NCBI GenBank assembly: GCA_017534115.1
Contig: JAFWDD010000068.1
Location: forward strand, 1-62,317
DNA from: Bacillota bacterium
GTDB taxonomy: Bacteria > Bacillota > Clostridia > Lachnospirales > Anaerotignaceae
Reading direction: 5' to 3'
DNA length: 62,317 nucleotides
Shown: positions 16,628 through 25,890 of the stretch, in pieces
How positions within the stretch are numbered: the stretch's first letter is position 1
How the letters are laid out: the number at the start of each line of letters is the position of its first letter
Notes under the pieces: model-generated
What the model was told of the DNA's origin: nothing
The model's input: the letters and a program-made list of their open reading frames with translations, nothing else
Databases searched by the model: none
Made by a program: the position numbers and the translations under genes

Positions 16628-18130
16628 ATGCATAAGAAAATATTGTACCGTTCAGATATGCTCAGATGCGCGTTATGCTATGACGCGCCATGTACCAAAG
16701 CCTGCGGGAAAATGGACCCTGCAGGACTTTTGAGAAGCATCTGGTTTGGAAACGAAAATACAGCGGCGGCGAAGATTCCCGAGGGAAATCCCTGCAAAAA
16801 CTGTTCTGCTGACTGCGAAGCCGCCTGTGTGCGTCCTCATCAGGTGCCTGTTCGCGACCTTATACTGAAGCTGGAAAAAGAGGTAAAACCCGAACTGGGA
16901 TATGAGGATTATGAGGACGAGAGCCGTCTTGAATCGGAAATCTGCGGAATTAAGCTGGAAAATCCCTTCATGCTCTCATCTTCCGTTGTGGGCAGTACAT
17001 ACGATATGTGCTCCAGAGCTTTTGACGCCGGCTGGGCAGGAGTTTCCTTCAAAACCATATGTATGTTTGACATTCACGAGGCGTCTCCCAGATTCTCGGC
17101 GATTACTGGAGATACGGGAAGCATAATAGGCTTTAAGAATATAGAACAGCTTTCGGACCACAGCGTTGAGGAAAATATGGAAATATTCCGCCGGCTGAAG
17201 GAGAATTACCCTGAAAAATTCATACTTGCCTCCATTATGGGAAGAGATGAAGACGAATGGGAGACTCTGGCGCGTCTTTGCGAGGAAAACGGAGCGGACG
17301 CCATAGAGCTGAACTTTTCCTGTCCCAACATGGCGGAAGAAGGGCTGGGGTCGGATATAGGCCAGAGCCCGGAGCTTGTGGAACAGTTCACGGCGGCGGC
17401 GAGACGAGGAGCCAATATACCTATTCTTGCCAAGCTGACGCCAAATGTGGCGAAAATGAGTCCCGCGGCAGAAGCGGCAAAAAGAGGCGGAGCCAACGGC
17501 ATTTCGGCCATTAATACCATAAAAAGCATAGTTAAAGTTGACCCGGATACCCTTGTTTCGGCTCCGGCGGTGCGGAAAATGTCAGCGGTAGGCGGATACA
17601 GCGGAAGCGCGGTCAAGCCAATAGCCCTCAGGTTTATTGCGGAAATGGGCCGGGATCCCGAGCTTGACGGAATGCATATAAGCGGAATGGGCGGAATCGA
17701 GACATGGCAGGACGCACTGGAATTCATACTTCTGGGCGCCGGAAGCGTACAGGTGACCACGGCTGTTATGCAGTACGGATACCGAATAATCGATGACTTG
17801 AAATCCGGACTCAACAGATACCTTGCGGACAAAGGCATTAACAGGGTAAAGGACGCCTGCGGGCTTGCTCTGGACTATGTCAGCGAAACTACGGATATTC
17901 TGGAAAGGGATACGGTGGTATTCCCCATGTTCCAAAAGGATCTGTGCATAGGCTGCGGCAGATGTATGATATCCTGCGCTGACGGCGGACATCAGGCGAT
18001 CACCCTGAGCGAGGACAGACACCCCAGGCTCAACGGCAAAAAATGCGTAGGCTGTCATCTCTGTGTGCTGGTTTGCCCCAACAACGCCATTTCGTCGGGA
18101 AGGAGACGTATTTCGAGGAAAAATCCATAA
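16628..18130 (+). CDS. preA: Dihydropyrimidine dehydrogenase subunit PreA-like, with an extra N-terminal Fe-S region
   Basis: This 500-aa protein has three parts. Residues ~10-80 hold eight cysteines (CALCYDAPCTKAC, CKNCSADCEAAC), like the Fe-S domain at the start of PreT/GltD. Residues ~95-410 are a dihydroorotate-dehydrogenase-like FMN barrel (LNFSCPNM, AKLTPNV, SGMGGIETWQDALEF). Residues ~430-490 hold two [4Fe-4S] motifs (CIGCGRCMISC, CVGCHLCVLVC). PreA with PreT reduces uracil or thymine with NADH in E. coli; the barrel is very like E. coli PreA. No preT lies next to it, and the N-terminal part may replace PreT's electron-entry domain. The start at 16628 follows GAGGAGGGA. Confidence 0.85.
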   Translation: MHKKILYRSDMLRCALCYDAPCTKACGKMDPAGLLRSIWFGNENTAAAKIPEGNPCKNCSADCEAACVRPHQVPVRDLILKLEKEVKPELGYEDYEDESRLESEICGIKLENPFMLSSSVVGSTYDMCSRAFDAGWAGVSFKTICMFDIHEASPRFSAITGDTGSIIGFKNIEQLSDHSVEENMEIFRRLKENYPEKFILASIMGRDEDEWETLARLCEENGADAIELNFSCPNMAEEGLGSDIGQSPELVEQFTAAARRGANIPILAKLTPNVAKMSPAAEAAKRGGANGISAINTIKSIVKVDPDTLVSAPAVRKMSAVGGYSGSAVKPIALRFIAEMGRDPELDGMHISGMGGIETWQDALEFILLGAGSVQVTTAVMQYGYRIIDDLKSGLNRYLADKGINRVKDACGLALDYVSETTDILERDTVVFPMFQKDLCIGCGRCMISCADGGHQAITLSEDRHPRLNGKKCVGCHLCVLVCPNNAISSGRRRISRKNP

Positions 18131-18168
18131 TCTTTTTAATACAGTTAAGGGTTTAAGGGGGTATTGAT

Positions 18169-19143
18169 ATGATACATTTCTGCAAGCTGGCGGCCATAAC
18201 GGTGTCCATAGTGTGCCTGTGCGGCTGCGACGGACCAATAAAAAAGGATATAACGATTCTGAAACCTGAAATAATAGAACCAATAGAAATACCTGTTGCC
18301 GGAGGCCGGGATGAAAACGTTGATGAAAGTGCACCCAAGGAGATAAAATCCGAGGACCTGACATATTTTGATTCATGGTTTGCGAATAATGAATCTCAGG
18401 AGCTGGAATGGGGAAAATACTTCCTGAAGGCAGAGCTTGGTGAGGACGGCAAAGTCACAGGCTCATATTATTATATGGACAAGAACGGCGATTTTACGCC
18501 TCTGGAGTTTCTCTTTGAAACGGACGCATCCATTATGAAGGAAATAAACGAAATCGTTAAGGAAAGCAAAATTGCTGCGTGGAACGGATATTACGGACAT
18601 ACCAACGGTATCCCGGAGGATTACGGATTTGCCATTGACGCAAAGTACGCAAGCGGCGAAAGATTATACTGCTCCGACAATGCGGCCAACTATTACAACG
18701 AAGAGACCATGGAGGCTTTAAACGCGCTTTTCTATGACCGCAGCGGCGCAAAGGAATATCATAACACGAACCGTCTTCAGAACGTATACTATTCAATTTA
18801 CGAGAGGGATGTTTACGGTTTTTATGCTTATATTTTCGAGGATCCCAATGGAGAGGTACATTACAAAGTAATGGAAAATGCTGACGGAAAAGGGAATTGG
18901 GTACCTTCAAAGGAAGGAACTGTATCTCCGGAACTCCTTCAGAAAATACAGGGTATCTATGAAGAGCAGGATTTTGCAAGTATTCAGACTTATCCCAGAC
19001 GTGAAGGGGACAGACACTACAGTCTGTATCTTATGTTCGGGGAAAACTGCGAATATATCTATTCCGATACGGCCATTTCCGATGAGCAGTATGCGGCTCT
19101 TGAAGGTATAAGAGAATTGATTTTGGGAGAAACAGACAGTTAA
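18169..19143 (+). CDS. Lipoprotein of unknown function, paralogue B
   Basis: This 324-aa protein has a lipoprotein signal almost identical to that of the gene at 15286 (FCKLAAITVSIVCLCGC) and the shared APKEIKSEDLT linker. The mature part is acidic and aromatic (many Tyr), with EIVKESKIAAWNGYY in the place of A's EIIDKYDLV segment. Downstream of the linker the two proteins are strongly diverged. Function unknown. It starts 38 bases after preA and ends 35 bases before the CPBP gene. Confidence 0.8.
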   Translation: MIHFCKLAAITVSIVCLCGCDGPIKKDITILKPEIIEPIEIPVAGGRDENVDESAPKEIKSEDLTYFDSWFANNESQELEWGKYFLKAELGEDGKVTGSYYYMDKNGDFTPLEFLFETDASIMKEINEIVKESKIAAWNGYYGHTNGIPEDYGFAIDAKYASGERLYCSDNAANYYNEETMEALNALFYDRSGAKEYHNTNRLQNVYYSIYERDVYGFYAYIFEDPNGEVHYKVMENADGKGNWVPSKEGTVSPELLQKIQGIYEEQDFASIQTYPRREGDRHYSLYLMFGENCEYIYSDTAISDEQYAALEGIRELILGETDS

Positions 19144-19178
19144 GATTTTATATAAAATAGATACGAAAGAGGCGGGAA

Positions 19179-20030
19179 ATGAATATGGAAAAGAAAGCGA
19201 AAACACATAAGTTTTTTGACAAAAATCCTGTGGCCGGAGCTGTTTTGCTGGCTATATACGGAATGTTTTTAGTACAGGTCATTGTATTTTTTGTTGATAA
19301 AGCGATACCGGTCGAAGATGTGAATAATCTGATCGGCGCAGTGGTGGCCTCTTTAGTTGTGCTTTTAATACATAAGTGCTGGTTCCGGCCTGAGTTTGAG
19401 GGAAATCTGCGCGGCGGAAGGCCGGCGGAAGGATTTGGCATGCTTCGGATTTTTGTTGTGTTCTGGGTAATATCATTGATCGTTCAGGTGTTTTTCTCGG
19501 ATTTTGAACTGGGTCTGCCTACGCTTTCAACGGTATCGGTTTCTGTTGCCGCCGGATTCACAGAAGAAACTGCGTTCAGAGGACTGCCCCTTTCTATGCT
19601 TATGCGAAAATTTGCGAAGGGAAACAGAATTTATGCGGCGCTTATAATTACCTCTGTTGTTTTCGGACTGATTCATGGTCTGAATGTTTTTGTCGGAGCC
19701 AATATCGGCAGAACGGGAATACAAATGATCGGCGCCGGATTCATGGGACTTTTGCTGGGAGCCATTTATCTGCGCTCGGGAAATCTCTGGCCCGTTATTG
19801 TGATCCATACGGCTCATGATATTATTGCTATGCTGGATGTAAGCAATATTACGGACAAAGGCGTGATTGTCGGCCAGACAACGTGGCATACCTATTTTGA
19901 CCTTGGACTTTGCGTCGCTATGGGAATAGTAGGCCTTTATCTTGTGCGCAAAGCTAAAAGAGCTGAAATTGATGAGATCTGGAGCAGAAAGTGGATGATT
20001 GCGGAAGATGGATATGGAGAACAAACTTGA
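19179..20030 (+). CDS. CPBP family intramembrane glutamic endopeptidase
   Basis: This 283-aa membrane protein has about seven or eight helices and all CPBP (Abi/CAAX) active-site motifs: Glu129-Glu130 in EETAFRG, His166 in FGLIHGLN, and His210/His213 in HTAHD. The relatives process prenylated proteins or give bacteriocin self-immunity; the substrate here is unknown. RBS GAGGCGGG, start 19179. Its 3' end overlaps the next gene by 23 bases. Confidence 0.9.
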   Translation: MNMEKKAKTHKFFDKNPVAGAVLLAIYGMFLVQVIVFFVDKAIPVEDVNNLIGAVVASLVVLLIHKCWFRPEFEGNLRGGRPAEGFGMLRIFVVFWVISLIVQVFFSDFELGLPTLSTVSVSVAAGFTEETAFRGLPLSMLMRKFAKGNRIYAALIITSVVFGLIHGLNVFVGANIGRTGIQMIGAGFMGLLLGAIYLRSGNLWPVIVIHTAHDIIAMLDVSNITDKGVIVGQTTWHTYFDLGLCVAMGIVGLYLVRKAKRAEIDEIWSRKWMIAEDGYGEQT

Positions 20031-20475
20031 TATAATTGACGAGCTTATTGAAAAAGAATACTGGGTAGTGGACATACTCCCGGAGCAGGTGCCGGAAAAC
20101 AGTCCCGGGCAGTATTTCGAGGTGGAAAAGTATTACCTGCAGTATCCTCATGTGGACAGGATTTTTTCCAAATTCACGGATATATTGCTAAAGCTGAACT
20201 GCTATTTCGATTTTTCCGTTTCATTGAGCGGCGGCGATTGGGAGAAGAATCCCAAACCGGATGCATTGGCGGAAATGATGTATGATTATACGGCAGGCGG
20301 TTATATGGCAGGCGAGTATATTTATATTTTTATAGAGGCTGAGGGAACCCTGATTTCTCTTATGGGAGATTCCCTTTATATGACGTTTTATGACCCTTCT
20401 GAAAGGGTTTTAAGGCTTACGGAGGCCCTTGCCCGTTCGGAAGGACTGTTTTTGTGGCAGCCGCCTCAGAAATAA
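20008..20475 (+). CDS. Conserved hypothetical protein
   Basis: This is a soluble, acidic protein of ~155 aa with no signal peptide, no membrane segment and no motif I recognise. It is rich in Tyr and Phe. The ATG at 20008 (or 20014) lies inside the end of the CPBP gene, so translational coupling is likely. It ends 12 bases before a strong terminator, which closes this transcription unit. Confidence 0.65.
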   Translation: MDMENKLDIIDELIEKEYWVVDILPEQVPENSPGQYFEVEKYYLQYPHVDRIFSKFTDILLKLNCYFDFSVSLSGGDWEKNPKPDALAEMMYDYTAGGYMAGEYIYIFIEAEGTLISLMGDSLYMTFYDPSERVLRLTEALARSEGLFLWQPPQK

Positions 20476-20487
20476 ATCGCATAAATG

Positions 20488-20514
20488 AAAAAAGCCCCGT
20501 TGCGGGCTTTTTTT
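20488..20514 (+). terminator. Rho-independent terminator
   Basis: The stem AAAAAGCCC / GGGCTTTTT has a 6-base loop and a long T run. It follows the hypothetical gene at 20008. Confidence 0.92.
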
Positions 20515-20655
20515 ATATGGGGAAACAGGACGAGGACATTTTTTGACTTTTTGGTCGGAATAGATATGCCGGATTGGAGTGATTTGTATTGAAAAAGGCT
20601 GTGAAAAGGATTATTATTAATTGTATGAATTTTTACACAGCTTAAGGAGGACAGA

Positions 20656-20949
20656 ATGAATTACATCGGAATAATTTTGGCGGGAATCACATTAGTGATA
20701 ATAGGCGTTTTTCATCCCATTGTTGTCTGGGCGGAATACAGATTTTCCAAAAAGATCTGGCCTGTGTTTTTTGCCGCCGGACTGGTTTTTCTGGTAATAT
20801 CCTTTCGGATGTCTTCCGATTTTGTAAGCTGTGTGCTGGCTGTTTTGTCGGCGACGCTGTTTTGGTGCATAAAAGAGCTTTATGAACAGGAAAAACGTGT
20901 GGCCAAAGGCTGGTTTCCAAAAAATGACAAAAGAAAAAATAAATTATAA
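20656..20949 (+). CDS. DUF4491 family small membrane protein
   Basis: This 97-aa protein has three membrane segments and the family-like features GVFHPIVVWAEY near residue 20 and a C-terminal ELYEQEKRVAKGWFPKN. Recognised from memory as DUF4491; no function is known. RBS TAAGGAGG. It is followed by the EamA transporter after ~40 bases. Confidence 0.8.
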   Translation: MNYIGIILAGITLVIIGVFHPIVVWAEYRFSKKIWPVFFAAGLVFLVISFRMSSDFVSCVLAVLSATLFWCIKELYEQEKRVAKGWFPKNDKRKNKL

Positions 20950-20990
20950 ATGTATTTTCAGGAATAAAATTTACAACAGGAGAAAAAATC

Positions 20991-21863
20991 ATGACATCAA
21001 TGAAATTAATGTATATAGTGGCAATGGTCCTTTTCGGTACCATAGGTATGTTTTTGCGGTATATCGGCCTGCCGTCGGATCTGGTGGCAATGTGCAGAGG
21101 CTTTCTGGGAAGCGCGTTTATAGCGGTGCTCTACCTTGCCAAAGGAAAGCGCATGGACAGAAAATCCCTCAGAGAAAACGGCAAATACCTTGTTTTGTCA
21201 GGTGTCATGCTTGGCATCAACTGGATATTTCTCTTTGCGGCATACAAACAGACCTCGGTTGCAGTAGCAAGCCTTTGCAACTATATGGCTCCCATAGTAA
21301 TTATCGCTCTCGCGCCTGCTCTGTACGGCGACAACTGGAGCGTTAAAAGGGTTTTGTGCGTTATCGGCGCCGTAATCGGCATAATTCTGGTATCCAATGT
21401 AATGTCCGCGGAAAACGTCAATACAAAGGGCATATTCCTTGGCCTTGGCGCGGCTGCTGGATTTGTGGGACTGGTAATCTGCAACAGAAGCATGAAGGAT
21501 GTGCCGGCTCTGGACAGGGTTTTCGTTCAGCTTCTGGTGTCGGCTCTGACGATTCTGCCGTACACTATTATTGTGAACAGAGGCGCCCATATAGAGGTTG
21601 ACGCCCTTTCCATCGGCTTTACAATCATGCTGGGTATTGTTCATACAGGCTTTGCATACTGCCTGTATCTTATACCTATGGCGAACCTGCCGGTGCAGAG
21701 CTTTGCCCTTCTGGGATACATAGAACCCGTAGTTTCCGTTATCTGTTCGGCAGTATTTCTGCATGAGCCTCTGGGCATAGCCGGAGTTATCGGCGCGATT
21801 CTGGTAATCGGCTCAGCCATAGCCGGAGAAATGACGTCAATAAAGGCGGAAGAAAGCGCGTAA
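20991..21863 (+). CDS. DMT superfamily (EamA-type) transporter
   Basis: This 290-aa protein has ten hydrophobic helices arranged as two EamA repeats. The first repeat ends near residue 135 and the second carries LIPMANLPVQSFALLGYIEPV. Members export or import amino acids, sugars or metabolites; specificity cannot be read from sequence. The start at 20991 follows CAGGAG; ATGs at 21000 and 21009 are also in frame. Confidence 0.9.
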   Translation: MTSMKLMYIVAMVLFGTIGMFLRYIGLPSDLVAMCRGFLGSAFIAVLYLAKGKRMDRKSLRENGKYLVLSGVMLGINWIFLFAAYKQTSVAVASLCNYMAPIVIIALAPALYGDNWSVKRVLCVIGAVIGIILVSNVMSAENVNTKGIFLGLGAAAGFVGLVICNRSMKDVPALDRVFVQLLVSALTILPYTIIVNRGAHIEVDALSIGFTIMLGIVHTGFAYCLYLIPMANLPVQSFALLGYIEPVVSVICSAVFLHEPLGIAGVIGAILVIGSAIAGEMTSIKAEESA

Positions 21864-21891
21864 CGGAAAATTTCTGAAAGAGAGGAAAATC

Positions 21892-22386
21892 ATGCTTAGA
21901 TTTATAAAAGCCAGTAGTGATGACGAAAAGGGAATACAAAAACTTTCCGCAATGGCGGCGGAAATCATCAAGGATTATTACGACCCGATAATCGGTCCGG
22001 ACCAGAACGACTATATGATAGAGATGTTTCAGTCTCCGGAAGGTCTGAAGCGCCAGATCGACGCGAATCACAGCGTATACACCATTGAACGTGACGGCAG
22101 GGGAATCGGCTTTCTTGCGTTTTATCCCAAAGAAACTGCCATGTATATAGATAAGTTCTACCTTCATAAGGACGAACGGCAAAAAGGCCTCGGCAAAGAG
22201 GTTCTTAAGTTTGTGAAGGAGAACGCGCGTGCGGAAAATTTTCACGCCTTAGAGCTGAATGTAAATAAGCATAATCCTTCCATATCCGCCTATGAGAAAA
22301 TGGGTTTCAAACGTATCCGTGCAGAGGTAAACGATATCGGAGGCGGATTTGTAATGGACGATTATGTATACAGACTGGAATTTTGA
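21892..22386 (+). CDS. GNAT family N-acetyltransferase
   Basis: This 164-aa protein has acetyl-CoA motif A, KFYLHKDERQKGLGKEVL, near residues 87-104, and ELNVNKHNPSISAYEKMGF, the NxxxxxxYxKxGF pattern of ribosomal-protein-type acetyltransferases. Substrate unknown. RBS GAGAGGAAA. A terminator follows within 20 bases. Confidence 0.9.
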   Translation: MLRFIKASSDDEKGIQKLSAMAAEIIKDYYDPIIGPDQNDYMIEMFQSPEGLKRQIDANHSVYTIERDGRGIGFLAFYPKETAMYIDKFYLHKDERQKGLGKEVLKFVKENARAENFHALELNVNKHNPSISAYEKMGFKRIRAEVNDIGGGFVMDDYVYRLEF

Positions 22387-22403
22387 TTATTGATTTTTAT
22401 GCG

Positions 22404-22437
22404 ACTTCTTATGCCGGCGGCGTAGGAAGTTTTTTTA
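22404..22437 (+). terminator. Rho-independent terminator
   Basis: ACTTCTTATGCC pairs with GGCGTAGGAAGT (two G-T pairs) around a 3-base loop, followed by seven T residues. It separates the GNAT gene from the WYL regulator. Confidence 0.9.
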
Positions 22438-22444
22438 TTGAGGG

Positions 22445-22472
22445 TTGATTTTTTCCCTCAATATGCTATATT
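22445..22472 (+). promoter_or_regulatory. Promoter of the WYL regulator gene
   Basis: TTGATT (22445-22450) and TATATT (22467-22472) are separated by 16 bases, directly after the terminator and 20 bases before the ATG at 22493. Confidence 0.5.
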
Positions 22473-22492
22473 TTAATCAGGAGGAGATTGGA

Positions 22493-23482
22493 ATGGCAAA
22501 AAGCGGAAATCAGAAATTGAAAATGCTTTATCTGGCTCAGATTTTTACAAGAGAAACGGACGATACCCACAGACTTACGGTGAACGACATCATCTCAAAG
22601 CTGGGCGCTTACGGCATAAACAGCGATAGAAAGACTATTTATTCCGATCTGGAGGAGCTTATGCACTTCGGAATGGACATCGTCAAGGAAAGAGACGGCA
22701 GGAACTGGTATTATTATCTTGGCAAACGGGATTTTGAGCTGCCGGAGCTGAAGCTTTTAGTGGATTCGGTGCAGTCTGCGAAGTTCATCTCCAACAGAAA
22801 ATCCGATGAGCTTATCGGCAAACTGGAATCTCTCCTGAGCAGTCCTCAGGCAAAGCTTCTGGACAGACAGGTTTTCATATCAGGCCGCGTTAAGGCCATG
22901 AACGAGAGCATTTATTATAATGTGGATAAGATCCATGAGGCAATCGGCAGGAAACGCCAGATCAAATTCAGATATTTCCGTTGGAACATAAAAAAGAACA
23001 CTGAGCTTAAAAAGGACGGACAGTTTTATGTGGCAAGTCCATGGGCTCTGGTGTGGGAGGACGAGAATTATTACCTTGTGGCATATGATTCCAAAGAAGA
23101 GAAAATCAAGCATTTCCGTGTGGATAAAATGCTTTCCATATCCGTGACGGATCTGCCTCGTGAAGGCGAGGAAAGCTTCAGGGAGTTCAGACTTCCCGAA
23201 TACACCAACCGCCATTTCGGAATGTACGGCGGAGAGGAAAAAACGGTAACACTGGAGGCCGATAACGATATGATCGGCATTTTCATAGAACGTTTCGGCA
23301 AGGATATACCCGTAATGCCCGCTGACGGAACCCGTTTCCGCACAAGAGTAAACGTAGCCGTTAGCACCCAGTTTTTCGGCTGGGTCTTCGGCCTTGGCGA
23401 GAATGTGAAAATAATCAAGCCGAAAGAGGTTGCCGATGAAATGAAGGAGAAAATCGAAAGAATTCTCGAAAATTACAAATGA
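22493..23482 (+). CDS. WYL-domain transcriptional regulator
   Basis: This 329-aa protein has an N-terminal winged HTH (about residues 5-65; INSDRKTIYSDLEEL is the recognition-helix region). A WYL ligand-binding domain follows (about 130-220; the WALVWEDENYYLVAYD core), and then a WCX C-terminal extension. WYL regulators sense nucleic acids or nucleotides and often govern DNA-damage or defence genes. The start at 22493 follows GGAGGAG; the ORF upstream to 22445 covers the promoter. Its own promoter and the upstream terminator make it a separate unit; no obvious target gene lies beside it. Confidence 0.92.
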   Translation: MAKSGNQKLKMLYLAQIFTRETDDTHRLTVNDIISKLGAYGINSDRKTIYSDLEELMHFGMDIVKERDGRNWYYYLGKRDFELPELKLLVDSVQSAKFISNRKSDELIGKLESLLSSPQAKLLDRQVFISGRVKAMNESIYYNVDKIHEAIGRKRQIKFRYFRWNIKKNTELKKDGQFYVASPWALVWEDENYYLVAYDSKEEKIKHFRVDKMLSISVTDLPREGEESFREFRLPEYTNRHFGMYGGEEKTVTLEADNDMIGIFIERFGKDIPVMPADGTRFRTRVNVAVSTQFFGWVFGLGENVKIIKPKEVADEMKEKIERILENYK

Positions 23483-23727
23483 AAATGATTAATCTGCGCG
23501 CTTCAGAGCCTGAAAAGGAGCTTTGGGGCGTTTTTTGTTTGCCCGTAATCGATTGAGGGAGTTTTTTTGGACATATTACCTGATATACTTAAATCATAGG
23601 AATCCGGAAACGTGATTTTTGCTGCTTTAAACTCTTGAAAGGACAATAAATCAGATAAATCGAGTCCGTTTTTTTGGATACATCATTTGTTAGGATAAAA
23701 GCAAGGAAACTGAAAGGAGGGTTTGTT

Positions 23728-24084
23728 ATGAACAGAATATATTTTACGATTGCGGGAACGCAGTATTATCACGGAAAAGAGTTTTTCAAGCCCAATATGC
23801 AGGTGAGGCTTGTAAAGGAGCCCGATAACCCTGTGGACGGCGAGGCTATAAAGGTGGAAATGCAGGGACTGGGCAAAGTGGGGTATGTCGCAAACAGCCC
23901 CTACACAGTTCTTGGGGAGAGTATGAGCGCAGGCAGAATTTATGACAGAATAGGGGATAAAGCCTCGGGGACGGTGCTTTACGTTCTTGACAGAGGTGTT
24001 TTGTGCGCCGTCAATAAAAGGGATCTGAAGGAGCGGAACAAAAGAAGACGCATAGGTTTTGAAGTGGAAGATATACCGTTTTAA
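23728..24084 (+). CDS. Stand-alone HIRAN-domain protein
   Basis: This 118-aa protein carries the HIRAN pattern AGTQYYHGKEFF near residue 9, LVKEPDNPVDGEAIKVE and LGKVGYVANSPYTV. HIRAN binds free 3' DNA ends and is usually attached to helicases (HLTF/Rad5); single-domain bacterial versions are less studied. The start at 23728 follows GAAAGGAGGG; the frame extends upstream to 23674 without an RBS. It lies ~245 bases after the WYL gene. Confidence 0.85.
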   Translation: MNRIYFTIAGTQYYHGKEFFKPNMQVRLVKEPDNPVDGEAIKVEMQGLGKVGYVANSPYTVLGESMSAGRIYDRIGDKASGTVLYVLDRGVLCAVNKRDLKERNKRRRIGFEVEDIPF

Positions 24085-24571
24085 AGAGCCTTGGCGGGTA
24101 TTTTAGCTTATGGAAAAAACCGATAATAGGAATCGGCGGCTCAAATATAAAAGAGATATTAAAAAAATTGGCAATACCGATGCCTATGAAAGCTTGAAAA
24201 TATCTGAAAATAAGCCGAAAAACCGGGCGGCATATTTTGCAATGCAAAAACAAGTGCACCCACATACTTAAAAAACTATAATGAAACAAATATTTGTTTT
24301 AGTGTGTATTTCCATGCTTAAAACGCATATAACCTTTGAGTTTGGTAGGGTTTCAAAATCCCTATAAATAAGCGGGAATTAAAGACAGGTTTATGACTAT
24401 TTCCGCCTTTTGAATTTTATTTTCGGAAAGAGTATTGTTTTTGGGGGAGTGTTTTATGCCGGAAAGATACTTCAAAAAAATCCGCGGATGCTGTATAATA
24501 ATACATAATTTGTCACTCTGTGGAAACAAATATTGAAATTATAAATAAACGGCAAAAATAACGGAGCGGTC
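24085..24571. other. Intergenic stretch without a supported gene
   Basis: This is AT-rich sequence between the HIRAN and AAA genes. A 54-codon ORF at 24110-24274 (basic, no RBS) was seen but not accepted. No clear terminator, RNA or repeat was recognised. Confidence 0.5.
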
Positions 24572-25867
24572 ATGATAGATTTTATAGTAACCAAAAGAAA
24601 TTTATACAGTGATAAAATATCTAAAGTAAGGGATAATAAAAATATCGTTTTCCTGACAGGCACGAGAAGATGCGGAAAGACAAGCATTGGGATACAACTT
24701 GAGGAAGAGCTTGCGGATTTCTGCGGAAGCGGCGGAAAGGTTTTCAGAATAAACTTTGAGACTACGGACAATATGAATTTCACGTGCGAAGGCCTGATTG
24801 AGTTTTTTGACAAAAACTATACCGAAGACGGAAAGATCTACTTTCTGCTGGACGAGATATCCAATGTGACCGGATGGCAGGCCGCTGTAAATCATATGTA
24901 CGGCTTTTCAAACTGCAAAATATTCATATTTTCCTCTAATTCCGGAGTTATTTCCGATGAGCTGGACGCTGTTCGCAATGGTAATTACGATGTAATCGAC
25001 ATACTTCCGCTTTCCTTGGTAGAATATATTTTATTCCATAATTTTAAGGATATAACACCCGGCGAGGAAATTGAAAAGAAGCGGTATTTGTGGATAAACG
25101 GCAGGGAATATTCCCTTGCGGAAATATACGGGATATACGTTACATACGGCGGACTTCCCATAATGCCGGCGGAATTCATGTGCAGAGAAAGAGCCAGGGT
25201 CATTCTGGACGGAACATATTCGGCAATAGTAGTCAGGGATATAATGAAAATCGACAAAAAAGGAAACGAAGCCGGCATAACCGATCCCGTGCTGGCAAGA
25301 GATATAATCAGGATACTTTCAAACAGCATAGGCAGAAATATCTCCGCTACGGGAATCAAAAAATATCTGGCGGAGCAAATGGATAAAAAGGCCGCTACTA
25401 AAACTGTGGACCAGTATATGCGCTCATTCAAAAACGCTCATCTTTTCTATACGGCGGAGCGTTATGACATACGTGTGGACAAGATTCTGAAGACTCTTGC
25501 CAAATATTACGTTGCGGACGCCGGGATACACAATTATCTGGTAGGAATCACGGACGACGCGGGAAGGATTCTGGAAAATCAGGTGTATTTCGAGCTGAAA
25601 CGCAGGGATTATAAGATACTTAACGGAAAGATCGGCAGTGAGAAGATAAATTTCATTGCAGTGAACGGAGAAAAGAAGGTATATGTTCAGACGGTCTATG
25701 AGCTGACGGAGGAGAACGAGAAGAAGCTCTTAAGTCCTCTCAGAAAAGTTCGGGACAACCACCTTAAAGCGGTCATTGCCTTTAACGCAAAAAGCAGAAT
25801 GACAAGAGACGGCATAATTATTATGAACGCGCTGGAATTCTTTATGGGCAGGCCTCTTGCCATGTGA
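24572..25867 (+). CDS. AAA ATPase, AAA_14/DUF4143 type
   Basis: This 431-aa protein has Walker A (GTRRCGKTSI near residue 31) and Walker B (FLLDEISNV near residue 93). The C-terminal half (LAKYYVADAGIHNYL, ENQVYFELKRRDYKIL) is typical of the DUF4143 nuclease-like region of these ATPases. Such proteins are common and scattered in anaerobes, with no settled function; some act in defence. RBS GGAGCGG. It is followed by a CoA-binding protein 24 bases on. Confidence 0.88.
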   Translation: MIDFIVTKRNLYSDKISKVRDNKNIVFLTGTRRCGKTSIGIQLEEELADFCGSGGKVFRINFETTDNMNFTCEGLIEFFDKNYTEDGKIYFLLDEISNVTGWQAAVNHMYGFSNCKIFIFSSNSGVISDELDAVRNGNYDVIDILPLSLVEYILFHNFKDITPGEEIEKKRYLWINGREYSLAEIYGIYVTYGGLPIMPAEFMCRERARVILDGTYSAIVVRDIMKIDKKGNEAGITDPVLARDIIRILSNSIGRNISATGIKKYLAEQMDKKAATKTVDQYMRSFKNAHLFYTAERYDIRVDKILKTLAKYYVADAGIHNYLVGITDDAGRILENQVYFELKRRDYKILNGKIGSEKINFIAVNGEKKVYVQTVYELTEENEKKLLSPLRKVRDNHLKAVIAFNAKSRMTRDGIIIMNALEFFMGRPLAM

Positions 25868-25890
25868 AATTATGCGAAGGAGTGAATTTA

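Noticed and set aside
17326-17375. PreA lacks the catalytic Cys seen in mammalian dihydropyrimidine dehydrogenase (LACGQ reads SDIGQ)
   Set aside because: As I recall, E. coli PreA also has a non-Cys residue here (SDVGQ), so this is a feature of the bacterial branch rather than an anomaly.
24110-24274. 54-codon basic ORF between HIRAN and the AAA gene
   Set aside because: No RBS and no recognisable similarity; could be chance in AT-rich DNA.
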